Origin: Brachionus plicatilis
Taxonomy: Eukaryota > Rotifera > Eurotatoria > Ploima > Brachionidae
Assembly (NCBI GenBank): GCA_010279815.1
Contig: QEOQ01000544.1
Coordinates: 434,317-475,302, forward strand
Length of the DNA: 40,986 nucleotides
Direction of reading: 5' to 3'
Shown one piece after another: positions 9,080 through 21,300 of this stretch. Under the pieces are notes generated by a model that was given only the letters and a program-made list of their open reading frames with translations, was not told where the DNA came from and did not search any database. Within the stretch, counting starts at the first letter, position 1; each line of letters starts with the position of its first letter. Made by a program: the position numbers and the translations under genes.

Positions 9080-9593
9080 AGTGAGATCCCAAAGCTTCAA
9101 CGCGAGAGAGAGAAACGATTTTTGTTCATCAGTCAGTACTAGACTTAACTCTTTCACAAACAGTGGTGGAATAAATTACCTAATGACATAGTCGTAGCGA
9201 AATCGGTCAACTCGTTTAAAGCAAAGCTAGACAAATGGCTGGAATCGAACGAGTCAAAACTAATTTAAACTAATAAAAAAAAAACTATTATATCATTCAG
9301 TGTTTTTTATTGTTTTGTAAAGTCAAAGTTTTGTGTCTTTAGCATTTTGTGGTTTCTCTTGAACCATTTTAGTTTTGTAAAAGCTGTGTTTTTCTTTTCT
9401 TTTTTAGTGTTTATCATTCATTATTTGGCATTTACTTTTGAGTGTAATTATTAATTTATCAATTCAATTATTGTATAATTTTAAGAAAATGTATAGGAAT
9501 GCTATAGCTGAAAATAAAACGCTCAGGCGTTCTCAGCTTTGTGGATAAGATCCACGCAGTTATCTACTTCTATTACTACTACTACTATATTAT
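9080..9593 (+). mobile_element. Non-LTR retrotransposon 3' remnant
   Basis: Bases 9080-9268 read as the last 63 codons of a retrotransposon reverse-transcriptase ORF. The conserved tail W-N-K-L-P-N-D-I-V-V-A-K-S-V-N-S-F-K is followed by K-L-D-K-W and a stop, the usual ending of CR1/RTE/jockey-like ORF2 proteins. Two in-frame stops lie just upstream of WNKLP, so it is dead. A 3' region of about 300 bases, with a GC-rich hairpin near 9525, ends in (TAC)n at about 9575-9587. The rest of the element is missing, as expected from 5' truncation. Clade not assigned. Confidence 0.75.
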
Positions 9594-9929
9594 TTTTTAT
9601 AGTTTTGATTAATAAAGAGAGTTAAATTAAGAGTAATTTTGAATTAGTATTATTAAATTGATTTTGGAAGTGATATAAATATTCAGTCGTTTATATCCAA
9701 TAAAAAACTTATAAATATAAAATAAGCATATGTGATAATTGTGCATACAAATTTGGTTTTCTGAATTTTATCCTTTTTAATGGAGAAGAAATTTTAGAGA
9801 AATCCCCAGTAATTAAAAAATGTGATTTTTTAAAATTTTTTATCTTTATTTATAACATCATTCAAACAAATACATATTCAAAATTGTTTCTGGTCCATTG
9901 CTATTCTCTTATTCAACCACAAAAGATAA
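9594..9929. other. AT-rich spacer with nothing recognised
   Basis: No gene, RNA or element identified between the retrotransposon tail and the foldback element. It ends in the left target duplication CAAAAGATAA (9920-9929). Confidence 0.5.
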
Positions 9930-10251
9930 GCAAAATATTATTTATTGTACATTTTTATATTTTTACATTTTTGAGAGAAGAAAAAAAATCTCAAAATCAA
10001 AAAATCTAAAAAAATTTTCATTCAAGAAAAGTAATAATAAATTCGCAATTAATTAAAAGGGATTTTCAAAAAATTATCCTTGGTTTTTACATTTAAATTT
10101 TTCTAAAACTCCTTTTTAAGTAATTGCGAATTTATTATTACTTTTCTTGAATGAAAATTTTATTAGATTTTTTGATTTTGAGATTTTTTTTTCTTCTCTC
10201 AAAAATGTAAAAATGTAAAAATATAAAAATGTACAATAAATAACATTTTGC
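9930..10251. mobile_element. Foldback element with 10-base target duplication
   Basis: Two arms of about 125 bases are near-perfect inverted repeats. They start GCAAAATATTATTTATTGTA on the left and, on the right read inwards, GCAAAATGTTATTTATTGTA, and include TTGAGAGAAGAAAAAAAATC and a TAATAATAAATTCGCAATTA block next to a centre of about 70 bases. The direct repeat CAAAAGATAA lies at 9920-9929 and 10252-10261. Long arms with a duplication of 9-11 bases are typical of Mutator-like (MULE) non-autonomous elements; the superfamily is inferred from these features only. Confidence 0.85.
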
Positions 10252-10264
10252 CAAAAGATAAGCA

Positions 10265-10899
10265 TTCTAAATGCTTTTCAAATATAAACATTAAATAATA
10301 AAATAAAATTTAGATATTTTTAAGATTTCTTTTTTACTATCTTGGTTTTATAAAGATCAAACTAATAATAACAATGATAAAAAAATTGATATTACGAGGA
10401 AATAACTTTGTAATTTAATGTTTTTCTCGATTTATTTTTAAATTCGTTAATTTCTCTTAAAAGCAAATTACATCTGATAAATTATTTCAATGTCCAATAA
10501 TTTGATTAATAAAAAAATTTTTTATTGTTCTTTCGATGATGAAACCATGCTTCGTAGTCCACAAACAACCTCAAAAAGAGTATACTAAAAAGAATTCTAG
10601 ATGCAAAAGTGATTGAAAATTTTTTTAGAACCTTTTTAAAACTCTTTAAATTTTTTTCACTGGAATGCTTAACTTTTAAAAAACATTATATTTTTCTCAA
10701 TTTTAACAGAATATTCACATCAATTTTTTTTTGAACAGAAACTTAAATTTTGATTTAAATTCTAATTAATAATAACTGAATACTGCAACCCAAAAAAGTG
10801 TAAAATTATAAAAAAACAGTAATTTGAACTTATCCAAACTTGTATTGATCACTCAGTCATTAAATCTTGTTTTGAAACTATTGCAGTACAGGCCAAGTG
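10265..10899. other. AT-rich spacer with nothing recognised
   Basis: No coding potential or structured element found in either strand. Confidence 0.45.
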
Positions 10900-11115
10900 T
10901 GTGAATAATAAGCTTAGTATTTAGTTTAACACTTTATTTAAAATAAGTTTAGAAATAACAATTAAATATATTTATAGTCTGATCATGTCACTTTACTACA
11001 AATGGAATCTAATCGATCATGTCACTATTTTTTCAAATGGAATCAATGGCATATCGAGGCAGCGTGTTCCATCCATTCACAACTCTATTCTATAAATTTT
11101 TGTGACACTGTAAAT
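10900..11115 (-). mobile_element. Second non-LTR retrotransposon tail remnant
   Basis: On the minus strand, codons starting near 11074 read G-W-N-T-L-P-R-Y-A-I-D-S, the W-N-x-L-P block near the end of many non-LTR reverse-transcriptase ORFs. The frame is broken on both sides. Downstream lies a small tandem duplication with GATCATGTCACT and CAAATGGAATC twice (about 10981-11047). It is too decayed to classify, and it is a different copy from the one at 9080. Confidence 0.55.
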
Positions 11116-12303
11116 AGATCTGGTAGAACGGTTCGGTAAAAAAGGTTTGAAAAAGTTTTTGGGAAGAACCGGTTAAACATATTTCTATTTTTACAAATTA
11201 AAGGGGCAAAATGTTAACAAAAAAATGTTTCATTTTAATATTTTCATTTCTACACATTATTTAAAAAAACTGAAAAAAAAATATTACAAAATCACTTCGT
11301 AATAAAAATAAAAAAATTTTCTTGGAAAAATTTCAAAAAAAATTTCTTTAGGTATATTTCAAAAACGGTTTAGGACCGCCTTAACTGAAAGCAATTTTTT
11401 AAATTCTCTCTAACTATGATTTTATTGTGTATTTTTAAATTGTAAACCTGATTAGCTAATGAGTGGTTTATGGTAAAAAAATCCCACGGTCTGAGTATCA
11501 GTACTATAATGGTCTGGGACCAAGTTTGTTACTGGGACTGATGACTGCCCATGATTTACTGCTGCCAGTCTTAGCCTCATATTCGCAATCCCGGTCAGGA
11601 CTTTCATTTCTTAAGTGAGTCATATTAATATTTGAAAATTAAAAATTATTATTGAAAAAAATAAAATTACCGAAACTATACTTAATTATAATTGATCATT
11701 AGATTAATAGAACCTGGAAATATTTCAAATTTTTGAATTTTTCAATTAAAAACCAAATAATGTATTTGATTTTTTGGTTTATCGAAATAATATTGAAAAA
11801 GATTGACAATTTTTTGTGTTAATTTTTTTACAAAAAATTAAAAAGAAAGAATAAATTATATTCTTTTTACTCAATAAACAAATTACCTAATTATTCATAT
11901 TTTTCATTTTTTTTAATTAAAAAGTATAAAATATCTTGATGACTATTTCATTTTACCTGGTATAATTTAATTTAAAATATAAAGACTAAAAAATTTACTT
12001 TAATTTAAATATCTCAAGTTTAATAAGTTATATGACTTGACACAAAAAAAATATAATAAGTGTGAGTCAACATTTTTAGAAAGATCATTTCGATCTAAAA
12101 ATTAAAAAAATTAAAAAACTTGTAATCCTTATTTTGCATCTGATTTAAAACAAAATTTCAAAAACTCTTTCAACACCGATTTAGAATTTCAATACTTATA
12201 ACCAAGCATAATTTTAAAATAAAAATTATTTATTGTAATTAATAAAAAAAAAAGGGGAAAAAAAGACAAAAAAAACTTTTTTATTTTAATGGACTAGAAC
12301 GCA
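11116..12303. other. Gene-free upstream region of VPS13D
   Basis: Mostly AT-rich without reading frames of note. A patch of clearly higher GC lies at about 11480-11620 and contains CAGTACTATAATGGTCTGGG, GACTGATGACTGCCC and a purine/pyrimidine mix unlike its surroundings. It could be a transposon fragment or a conserved non-coding element, and I recognise neither. The VPS13D promoter should be in the last few hundred bases, but no clear core element is visible. Confidence 0.45.
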
Positions 12304-15300
12304 ATGTTAGAAGGACTAGCTGCATGGGTCTTGAAGACCTACATCGGTAAATACATAAACGTAAATCCGGACAAACTATCAATTGGTTTGTTGAGTGGTG
12401 TGGTCGAGCTAGAAAATGTACCACTTAATCCGGACGTCTTCAATGACCTAAACTTTCCATTTGAATTGAAAACAGGCTTTTTTGGCAAAATAAAACTAAA
12501 TGTTTCGCTCAACACGCTCCGAACCAGTCCGTGGCTTCTCCAAGCCGAAAAACTATGCATAAAACTCGGTCCCAAAGACTACCACAAAACAGTGTACAAA
12601 CCTATTGATGTCAACCAAAAACTGAACGAACTGGAATCAAAATGGTTCAAAGAAGTCGAACTGCTTGGCCTGGATGAGTCAAAAAGCGACAAAAAATCAG
12701 TTTTATTCAAATACTTGACACCCATAGCTTACAGCTTATTGAACAACATAAACGTAAGCATAAACGAGCTTGATATTAGATACGAGGACGAGGAGAACAA
12801 CATTTCCTTTGGTCTCAAAATCGAATCGATTTCAATCAAAAACGATGCTGAAGCCCAGAATATTGAACATTTAGACCATTCGGAAAATTTGTCTTCCAAA
12901 TTGTTCGAGTTAAAAAACTTGTCTGTTTATTCCAGTTCATTCACAAGCGACAAGGTGGACTTGCTAATCGAACCGACTTCCTTCAAAGCCCATCTAATTC
13001 GCGATCTAAGCCAAAAGCCTCTTAGAAGACGCAAACAAGCGCGAATTCGCATACAAACCCAGCTGGCCACTTTAAAAATGAACATTGGACAAAAAAACTT
13101 GGAAAATTTGTGCCAAATAATCCAATCTTTTAACACATACTCTAATTATGTGTTCAATAATCGATTTAGATCAGCTTGCACTACCCGATGGAGTTTGCTG
13201 CTGAAAAGCATTAGTTACCATGTAAAAAAAGCCTCGTGGCAAGACTTGATAAAATGGGCCCATGATGTGTGTGGGTACCGGCGAATAATTGAAAAAATCT
13301 ACCTGGGCCATGGTTTAGATGAGGCGTGGGCGGGTGAAAAAAAGCGCATTGAGAGTGAGTGGGACTACGATCGCCTATTGATAATAAGAAGGGCTGTTTT
13401 CGAGAAATTTGTCCTTTCGGAACAATTTATAAGCGGCAAACGAGCGCAACCGGCCACTGTCAAAACAACCATGTTTAATTATTTAAATTTTTACGGAATT
13501 TTTTCAAAAAATTCCAAAAGTGACCCTAAATTGGAAGAAGAAGTAATGACGCTGATCAATGACACTATAGAAAATGACACATTGCTCCGGCGTGATTGTC
13601 TCCTGGCAGTTCTTGAGTTCAAGCTTGACCAGTGGCAAATAAATGTTGATCAAATAGCCAAATTCAAACTGGAGCATACTGAGCTTGTAATCGAAGCGTT
13701 GCCTCGGTTCGATTCATTTCTGTTCGAAATGAATTTATCATCGTTTTATCTAATAGACTCTGTCAACGAGCACACAACTTTTTTTCCCAATTTAGTGTAT
13801 CCACAAAAAGTAAAGGGTCCAGCGCAGGTTTTTTCGCTCAGCTATGAACACAATCCGGTGAACTCGAAAAATTCTCATCTCACAATCAAAAGCTGCGGTT
13901 TCGACTGCGTATTCAACCGCGACTTCTATTCACAATTGTTTAATTTCAGCCAAAATGTTTCTGTTTTGTTCCAGAAAGCGGGACAAGTTCTGTTGGCAAA
14001 AAATCTAAAGCCAACCAAGTCATTTAGTCTAAAAACGTCGCCAATTCACAAAATAACATTTAATTTTGAGATTATAGCACCCAAAATCATCATGCCCAAA
14101 GAATACGGCAACCAAGACTCCAACTGTTTGATACTTGACTTTGGCAAGCTTACATTTAAAAACAAGGATTTGGCGATACAAAAAAATGATTATTGGCATA
14201 ATGATGATGACTGTGATGACAGTGATAGTGACGAGTTTGTGACTCCAGTGAGCACACCGCCCAATGAGCCCCAAGATGAATTTGATCCCGATTTGAGCAA
14301 GTACTACTCCAACTTTGATCTTGATCTAAATAACCTGCAAGTGCTCAGCGGCAAACTGCAGTCCAACAATCTCACAAATCAACTTACCAAGGGCCATTCG
14401 GATTTTCACCTATTGGAAAAATTTAACATCAACATTCAGCTTGGTATTCTGATGAAAATAAATCCAAATCAACAAGTGAGCTTTTTGTTTAATTCACAAT
14501 TGGCGCCAGTGCGCCTTATGGCCAATGTCAAACTGCTTAAATTAAATATCGATGATTTTAAATTGATCAATTTGTATGAAACAAGTCAATTGTTTCAAAA
14601 TTTGATACAAAAAAGTGACAAAAGCAAACGAGACAAGTTCAAACTTCCGTTCAGGCATCGAAATGTGAAGAAATTTGTCGAAATGGAGCTGAAACTAAAT
14701 GAAGTTGACATCACAATGAGTGTTCAAAATGCCGAACTGCACCAAACATTTGGTCACATTGATCCAAAGAGTATTTGTGAGCTTAAATTTTACATGATAA
14801 ACTCTCTGCTTGAGCTAAACAACAAATTTGACGTGGATTTTCGGCTTAGTTTGTATAACATGCTGTTAATTGATGCCAGACAAATATACGGACCGGATTA
14901 TCAACTGTTGGCCGCCAGTCACGAGCACATCCTGCTCGATTCCAGCACAGGCAGCATCACTAATCAAATGGCAAGCGAATTTTCGCGCAACCAAAAGCCC
15001 TTGATTTGTATAAATATGGTTATTACCAGTCAAATTGAGCAGAATATGGCCAAGTATGATGAGCTTAGCATTGATGCCAGTTTCAGCACTCTCGACCTCG
15101 TACTCAATCCAGAGACTCTGTCCGAAATTGTGATTCTACTTTACGGCGTGTATTTGAACATAAAACCGAATGATTTCAAGATGGATGCCGAGGTGAAAAA
15201 TGGCCAAAAGTCTGAGCTCAAGTCAAGTGTTAATTTTAGATTTAAACGCTTGACAGGTCTGATGTTTAAAATAGAGGAAGAAGACAAAGCTCGCAAAGTG

Positions 15301-18300
15301 GCGCTGTTCTCTCTGGACGGAGTTTTGCTTAATTTAACTTTGGCACCGAATGATCGGTTTTTGGACATGAGCGCTCAAGTAGATGGCTTCAATGTGACTA
15401 GTTTGTTGTCTAATTCGACCACTGTTTTTACCATTGGTCAACTACAGGACAAGTCATCGACTGGCTCTTTCATGTCCAGAGGGGTTTTTAATGTGGACTT
15501 TTGCAAAAAGTGCATCGATAGCCAAGAGGTCAAAGAACTTGAGCTGCGGATCGCTTCTTTATGCTATTTACACAAGCCCGAGTTGATAAATGAACTTCAG
15601 TCGTGTTTTAAGGATTTTATGAGATTTCATGAAAAAATTATGGAAGAGGTGGCGGACAAGGCGGCTAGACTGGCTCTGGAAATGCTCAACAAAGGAAAGA
15701 CATATTTAAAAGACAAATTGGCTAGAAAAAATTCCAAATGGATAAAGGTTAAAGTACAACTTCAGACACCTGTTGTGGGAGTCCGCTTGAAAAAGACTAG
15801 TCAATACTTTGTTGCTCATTTGGGAAAAATTACCATCGAAAATGACATTAAAGATCATTCGTTGACCAAATTCAGCATTCGGTTAAGTGATATGACTGTT
15901 TTTTCCATGTTTTTGGACAGACAAGAGATTCAAAATTTATTCAAGTTGTTCTATAATCCTGTGAAGAGAGAAAATTTAATGGACAAGACAAGTATTGGTT
16001 TGAGTTTAAGCTATGAACATAAACAGGAGAATGCTCTTCTTGTAATTCAGTCAGTGATAGATAATTGTTCAATAACATTGTCAAAGCTTGGACTTGAACA
16101 GTTGGTAAAAATATCAGACAGTCTTGTTTATGACGACAAAACGGATGAAATTAGATGTGAGAGTAAAAGTAGACCGATAGACATCAAAAATAATTTTAAA
16201 GATTCTTCCAAATTTGAAAAAAACGTAATTATTTATTTACTTATTTTAAATTATTTTTTAATCTTTTTTTAGATCAAAAATACAAATTCATAAAAAATTT
16301 AAAATTTTTCTCATTCATTTTATCATATTTTTACACTCAGTAAACACAAATTGATAGTATTTGCTTACCGCTTTTAATTTTTTCCTCTTTATATTTAAAA
16401 AATAACTAAGGAAAAATAAATTTTCAAGGCAGTTAGTGCCTTCTATTCAGCCGTCATGTTACGATTTTAATTATTTTAGCTTAAAATTAAAATAGAAAAA
16501 ATTTCGAATTTCATATTTGTATTTACATTGTTAAAAAGATTCTGATCTGAGTTGGGTAGGTTTGAGATAGAATCAAAATGAGTTTTGAATTTTAGTTCTA
16601 TAGTTTCTTTGAACCATATTTGGATCTTATGAGCTATTTATTCATGGTTTTTATTTTTGGTAAATAAATTTTGAAAATAATTTGTCATCTTTTAAATTTA
16701 CATTATTTTTCTTTTATTTTAGTCTGATCTATGTGATCGACATTCTCGACTTATTTTAATCGACACTAAAAACTTTTTAACCCATTTACACGGTAATTTG
16801 TGACCAAAACTCTTAGAATAGTTTACAAACTTCATCTTTTGAAAATTAAATCGAATTTTTTATTTTAATAGATTGTTATCAAATATTTTACGAATCATAT
16901 TGATAATCACATTTTTTTTAATCCATCAAATCTGTAGCCTTAATTTAAGGTATTGTGAAATTCAAATACAAATTGAACAAAAATTCTTCCTTTTTTGATG
17001 AATTAAAATTAAAGTAAATAAAATATACTTAAAAAAATACTGCAAAAAAGTGTAAAATACTTAGTTGCACCTTTATTACCTTAAACAAAATCATTATTTT
17101 ATTTTTTTTTTAGATAAACCAATAATCAATTTAAATCTTATTGATATTTTATTTTTTGTTTTATTGAAACATGCAAAAAATTAAAAGTAAAAAGGTGCAA
17201 GAAAGTATTTTACACTTTGTTGCAGTGTTTTTTTAAGTATATTTTATATACTTTAATTTTAATTCATCAAAAAAGGAAGAATTTTCGTTCAATTTGTATA
17301 TGAATTTCACAATACCTAAATTTAGTATCAAAGAAGTTTTTTTGGCTGAGGAGTTAAATTAGACTATAATTATCAAATATAAAGGAGTATAAAATTAAAA
17401 TATTTTCAATTATTGTTTTGATTGTTTTTAAATATTTTATGAATCTGATGATAAATTTTTATATTTAATCCATATAAGATCAGAAAAACTTTTTTCTCAG
17501 CTAAATCTATGATTTATTTTTTATCTTTGATTTCTAATGAAAAAAAAAAATACACATAAGATCTACTAAATATTAAAGAATAAATACATCAAAAATACTT
17601 AAAAATAGATAGATAGAAAATTTTAAATCAAAAATTTAGGTGAATGACCATTTAAATTTTAAAATAAAATTTACAAATTTGATTCAATTCAGTTGATTTC
17701 AAATATTTTACTTTAATTATATTTCAAATCGTTTTATTTTTTAAATTTTTTATAATCTTAATAAAACGCACCTAATTTTGGGTGTTTTTATTTAAAATTT
17801 TTTTATTTTAAATATTTAATTTGTTTTTTTTTTAACTCAAAGGGCAATTGTGTTGATAAAGCCGAAAGTCTAAACGATTATGAGAAGATATTCCATTCAA
17901 TTTCTGATGATGAAGATTTAGAAATTGATGGCGAAGAAAGTTTAAGCATCCAAACAGATGTATCATTTAAAATTGAAAGGCTTCAAATGGATTTTTTGGC
18001 AGATGTCGAGAAAGCAAATCAACATATAGCCGAGCTTTGTTTCAAAGAATTCGAACTTAACATTAGCAAACATTACCAAAATTTGACCTATGTATCAATG
18101 ACATTAAAATCGATGCATTTAATTGATAAATTAATCAAAAGTGATGATAAAGCATATCTTCTTTGGAGTGGTACTTCATCCAAACTTCGACCAGATGTGT
18201 CCAACAAACAACTGATCGAAAACCTGAGCTTTTCTGCACCAAGTCTTGGCAAAAACATGAATTTTATTAAATATTACCGCAGGTCGAAAAAAATCAAAAA

Positions 18301-21300
18301 AAATGATGAATTTTTAAAGAACATTTTCGAAATGAGTAAATTTTACCAATGTGAGTCAATTTCACTTCCTACTGAACTTGCAAAACCAAAAATTCAAATA
18401 GAAAAATCAGAGAATTTTCAATCAAAACCATTTGGCATTAGAATGTCTGAATCGGCATCGAACATTAGTTCAATAACTGAAGAAAACACAAATCCTCTGG
18501 TCAAAATAAATTTAATAATTATTGACGAAAAAAATCCGAATTTTAGTGAAAAATATCAAAAAATAAATCGCTTTATTGATATCAAATTTTCTCGACTAAA
18601 ATTAATTGTTAATCCTGAGACTTGGATTTTAGTTTTAGACGTACTTGGTCTTGGCGCCAAGTCTTATCCTGCTGGATCGCAGGCAAAAGATTTTGATGAA
18701 AAAAAAAGTAGCACTGGAATAAAATTTATGGTTGAAGAATTTAGCATTGAACTGAATGAGGACAAAAGCTATCAACCTTTAGCCAAATTAAAAATTGACG
18801 ACGTTAGAGCATTGATTGAGTCAAGACCTGAATATTTGAATGCTAGTGGTCAGTTGGGAAGTCTTGGAATCCATGATGTTTCAGCTTGTCAAGGCTTGTA
18901 TCCAGATAAATTTTTGACATCCGGAGATCAAGCGCTAAAATTCGAATTTTTTAAACATACTGGCCCATTGGATCACCTTTTGAGTCGTGAAAGTTTTGAT
19001 ACCAGCCTAAAGCTAAATATGAATTCTGTTAAATATGTTCACACTCAAAGATTTTTGTCCTCATTAACCCAGTATTTTCAGCAGTTTAACAAATTGCAAG
19101 AAGCTTTGGGTAAAATGAATGCCATTTCATCAGGCGAAAAAAATATCTCGTTCGAGCCACAACGAAGTTCTAGAATTAAATTGGACATTCAAACAGAATC
19201 ACCTATTATTGTTATACCTGTAAATTCAAACTCGAACCAAGTACTCGTATTTAATTTAGGTAATCTTTTAATTTTAATTTAATAAGTCGGAAATAAAAAA
19301 AAAAGAATATGCTCATTAACAAGAGATTAATGTTGAATCTAATTCCTCTAAAAATGTAATTTTCCCTCTAAACTCAGGTCATTAAACATGGATACACAAG
19401 TCGGTTTATTGGTCTAATTTCAAGCAATTTTTTTATTGAAAAATAATTAAATTATTTAATTTTGCTTAACTTAAATTTTTAAACGTATAAATTATACACT
19501 TAACCTTTATAAACCTCTCTAATTACTTAACAAAAATTGCAACAAAATAAGTACCTTTTTTTAACATAAAATAAATTTTTATTATCGCCTTAAAAGACAG
19601 AAATTAAAACATCAATAAGATTTAATTTAAACAGCACCAAATAAGTTAAAACTAATTTATTTCTTTTTTAAACAACATATTTTTTTAATTATTTTTTACT
19701 CATATTAATTAATATTTTATACATATAATTTGAAAAAAATAGGCCATATATCAAAATTTTAAAAACATGTAAAATAGCTTGTTTTGAAGAATTTTTAATG
19801 AAAAAAGGATTAAGAGCTTTACAAAAAAATAATAAAAATTCAACAATTCAAATTCATCAAAATATTAGAGAGAATATTTCATATAACCTATAGGATGTAT
19901 TCTAAAAACGACAAGGTTCTAATAGTTACGATCATAAATCATTTAAGCTGCGTTGCCCTGTATTAGTTGTTTTTTACATTTGTTTGTGTTATTTGATTAA
20001 GTAATTTTTTTATGGGATTTAATTGAAAAAGTTATCCCAAAAAAATTAAGTAAATCATCAAAATTATTGTAAATATTCGTCAAAATTAAAATTTTTCTAT
20101 TTTCAAAAAATATAATTTTTTTCAAATTCGATATTCTTCTTTTCAAAAATTTATGTTAGTTTTTATAAATACTGTTTAATGAACAGAATTTTGAGTAACA
20201 TTTTTGGATTTTTATCTAAATCAAAAAAATGAACTTTTTGGGAATTTTTTTGTTATTATTTTATTTATATGACAATTGGTTCAGAAAATATGAGACGCTT
20301 CAAAGTTTCAAGGAGTAAAATTCTTTGAAATTATACATCTTGGTTATTGTTCAAGGTTCAAATACACTTCAAATTTTCACCATAATATAATTGTAAGAAG
20401 CTTATAGAAGATTTTTTTAATATAATTTCATAACAGCAAAGGTAAAGTAAAAAAAATAAACTAAATTTTTCAGTTTGGTCACTTTATGACCCTGAGGACC
20501 CCCATGTCATTGACCCAACGATCTAAAAAAAATTTTTCATGTAGTTCAAAATAAGATAAATATATTAAAAATCAGATCCTGGGAAAAAATCCTTTCTATG
20601 AAAAATAATCAATTGAAAAATATGAATTTTGTTCAAGGTTTAACTTTAACTTTTTAAACAATTAAGTCCATGTTTTTTAGAAACCACGTAAGAAAAAAAA
20701 AGAATTGAAAAATAAAAAAGAATTTTTATTTACATTTATTAGAATTGAAAAATGAATAAATAAATATTAATAGCAAATCAGAGTTGTATAAAAGTCACAA
20801 GTCACAAGTCAAGTGCAAGTCAGGACTTAGACTTGTTACAAAAATTTAAAAAAAAACAAGTCAGAATTTTTACTTATTTCAAAAATAGAATTAAAATACA
20901 TAAAAAAATTATAAGCATTGAATTTTTTTGTCCAGGAAAAAAAAAAATTATTTGTTTTAATTTCTTTTTCAATGTAACTATTGAAACATGATTTTTTAAA
21001 CAATTCACATAATTGTGATATTCTTTTAAGTGAATTTATTAATAAAAAACAAAAATATTTGCGCTTAAAAAAATTTTAGAAATAAATTAAACAAGATAAA
21101 AATTATTAAAAAATATATAAAAAATATAAAAAATCAAGATCAAAAAATCAAGTCAAAGTCGTGACTTGTTATTTTTAAAAAATAGATTTTCAAGACCAAG
21201 TCATACTTTGACTCGTTTTTGACTTTTTAAGACTTTTTTTTCCTGACTTTTATACAAGCATGTAGCAAATTAAACTTTTTTTAAAATTTTTAATTATTTT

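Noticed and set aside
16225..17842. Inverted arms at the splice sites of VPS13D intron 1, as in intron 3
   Set aside because: Comparing both ends of the intron showed only the central palindrome and a diverged direct repeat, and no pairing next to the splice sites.
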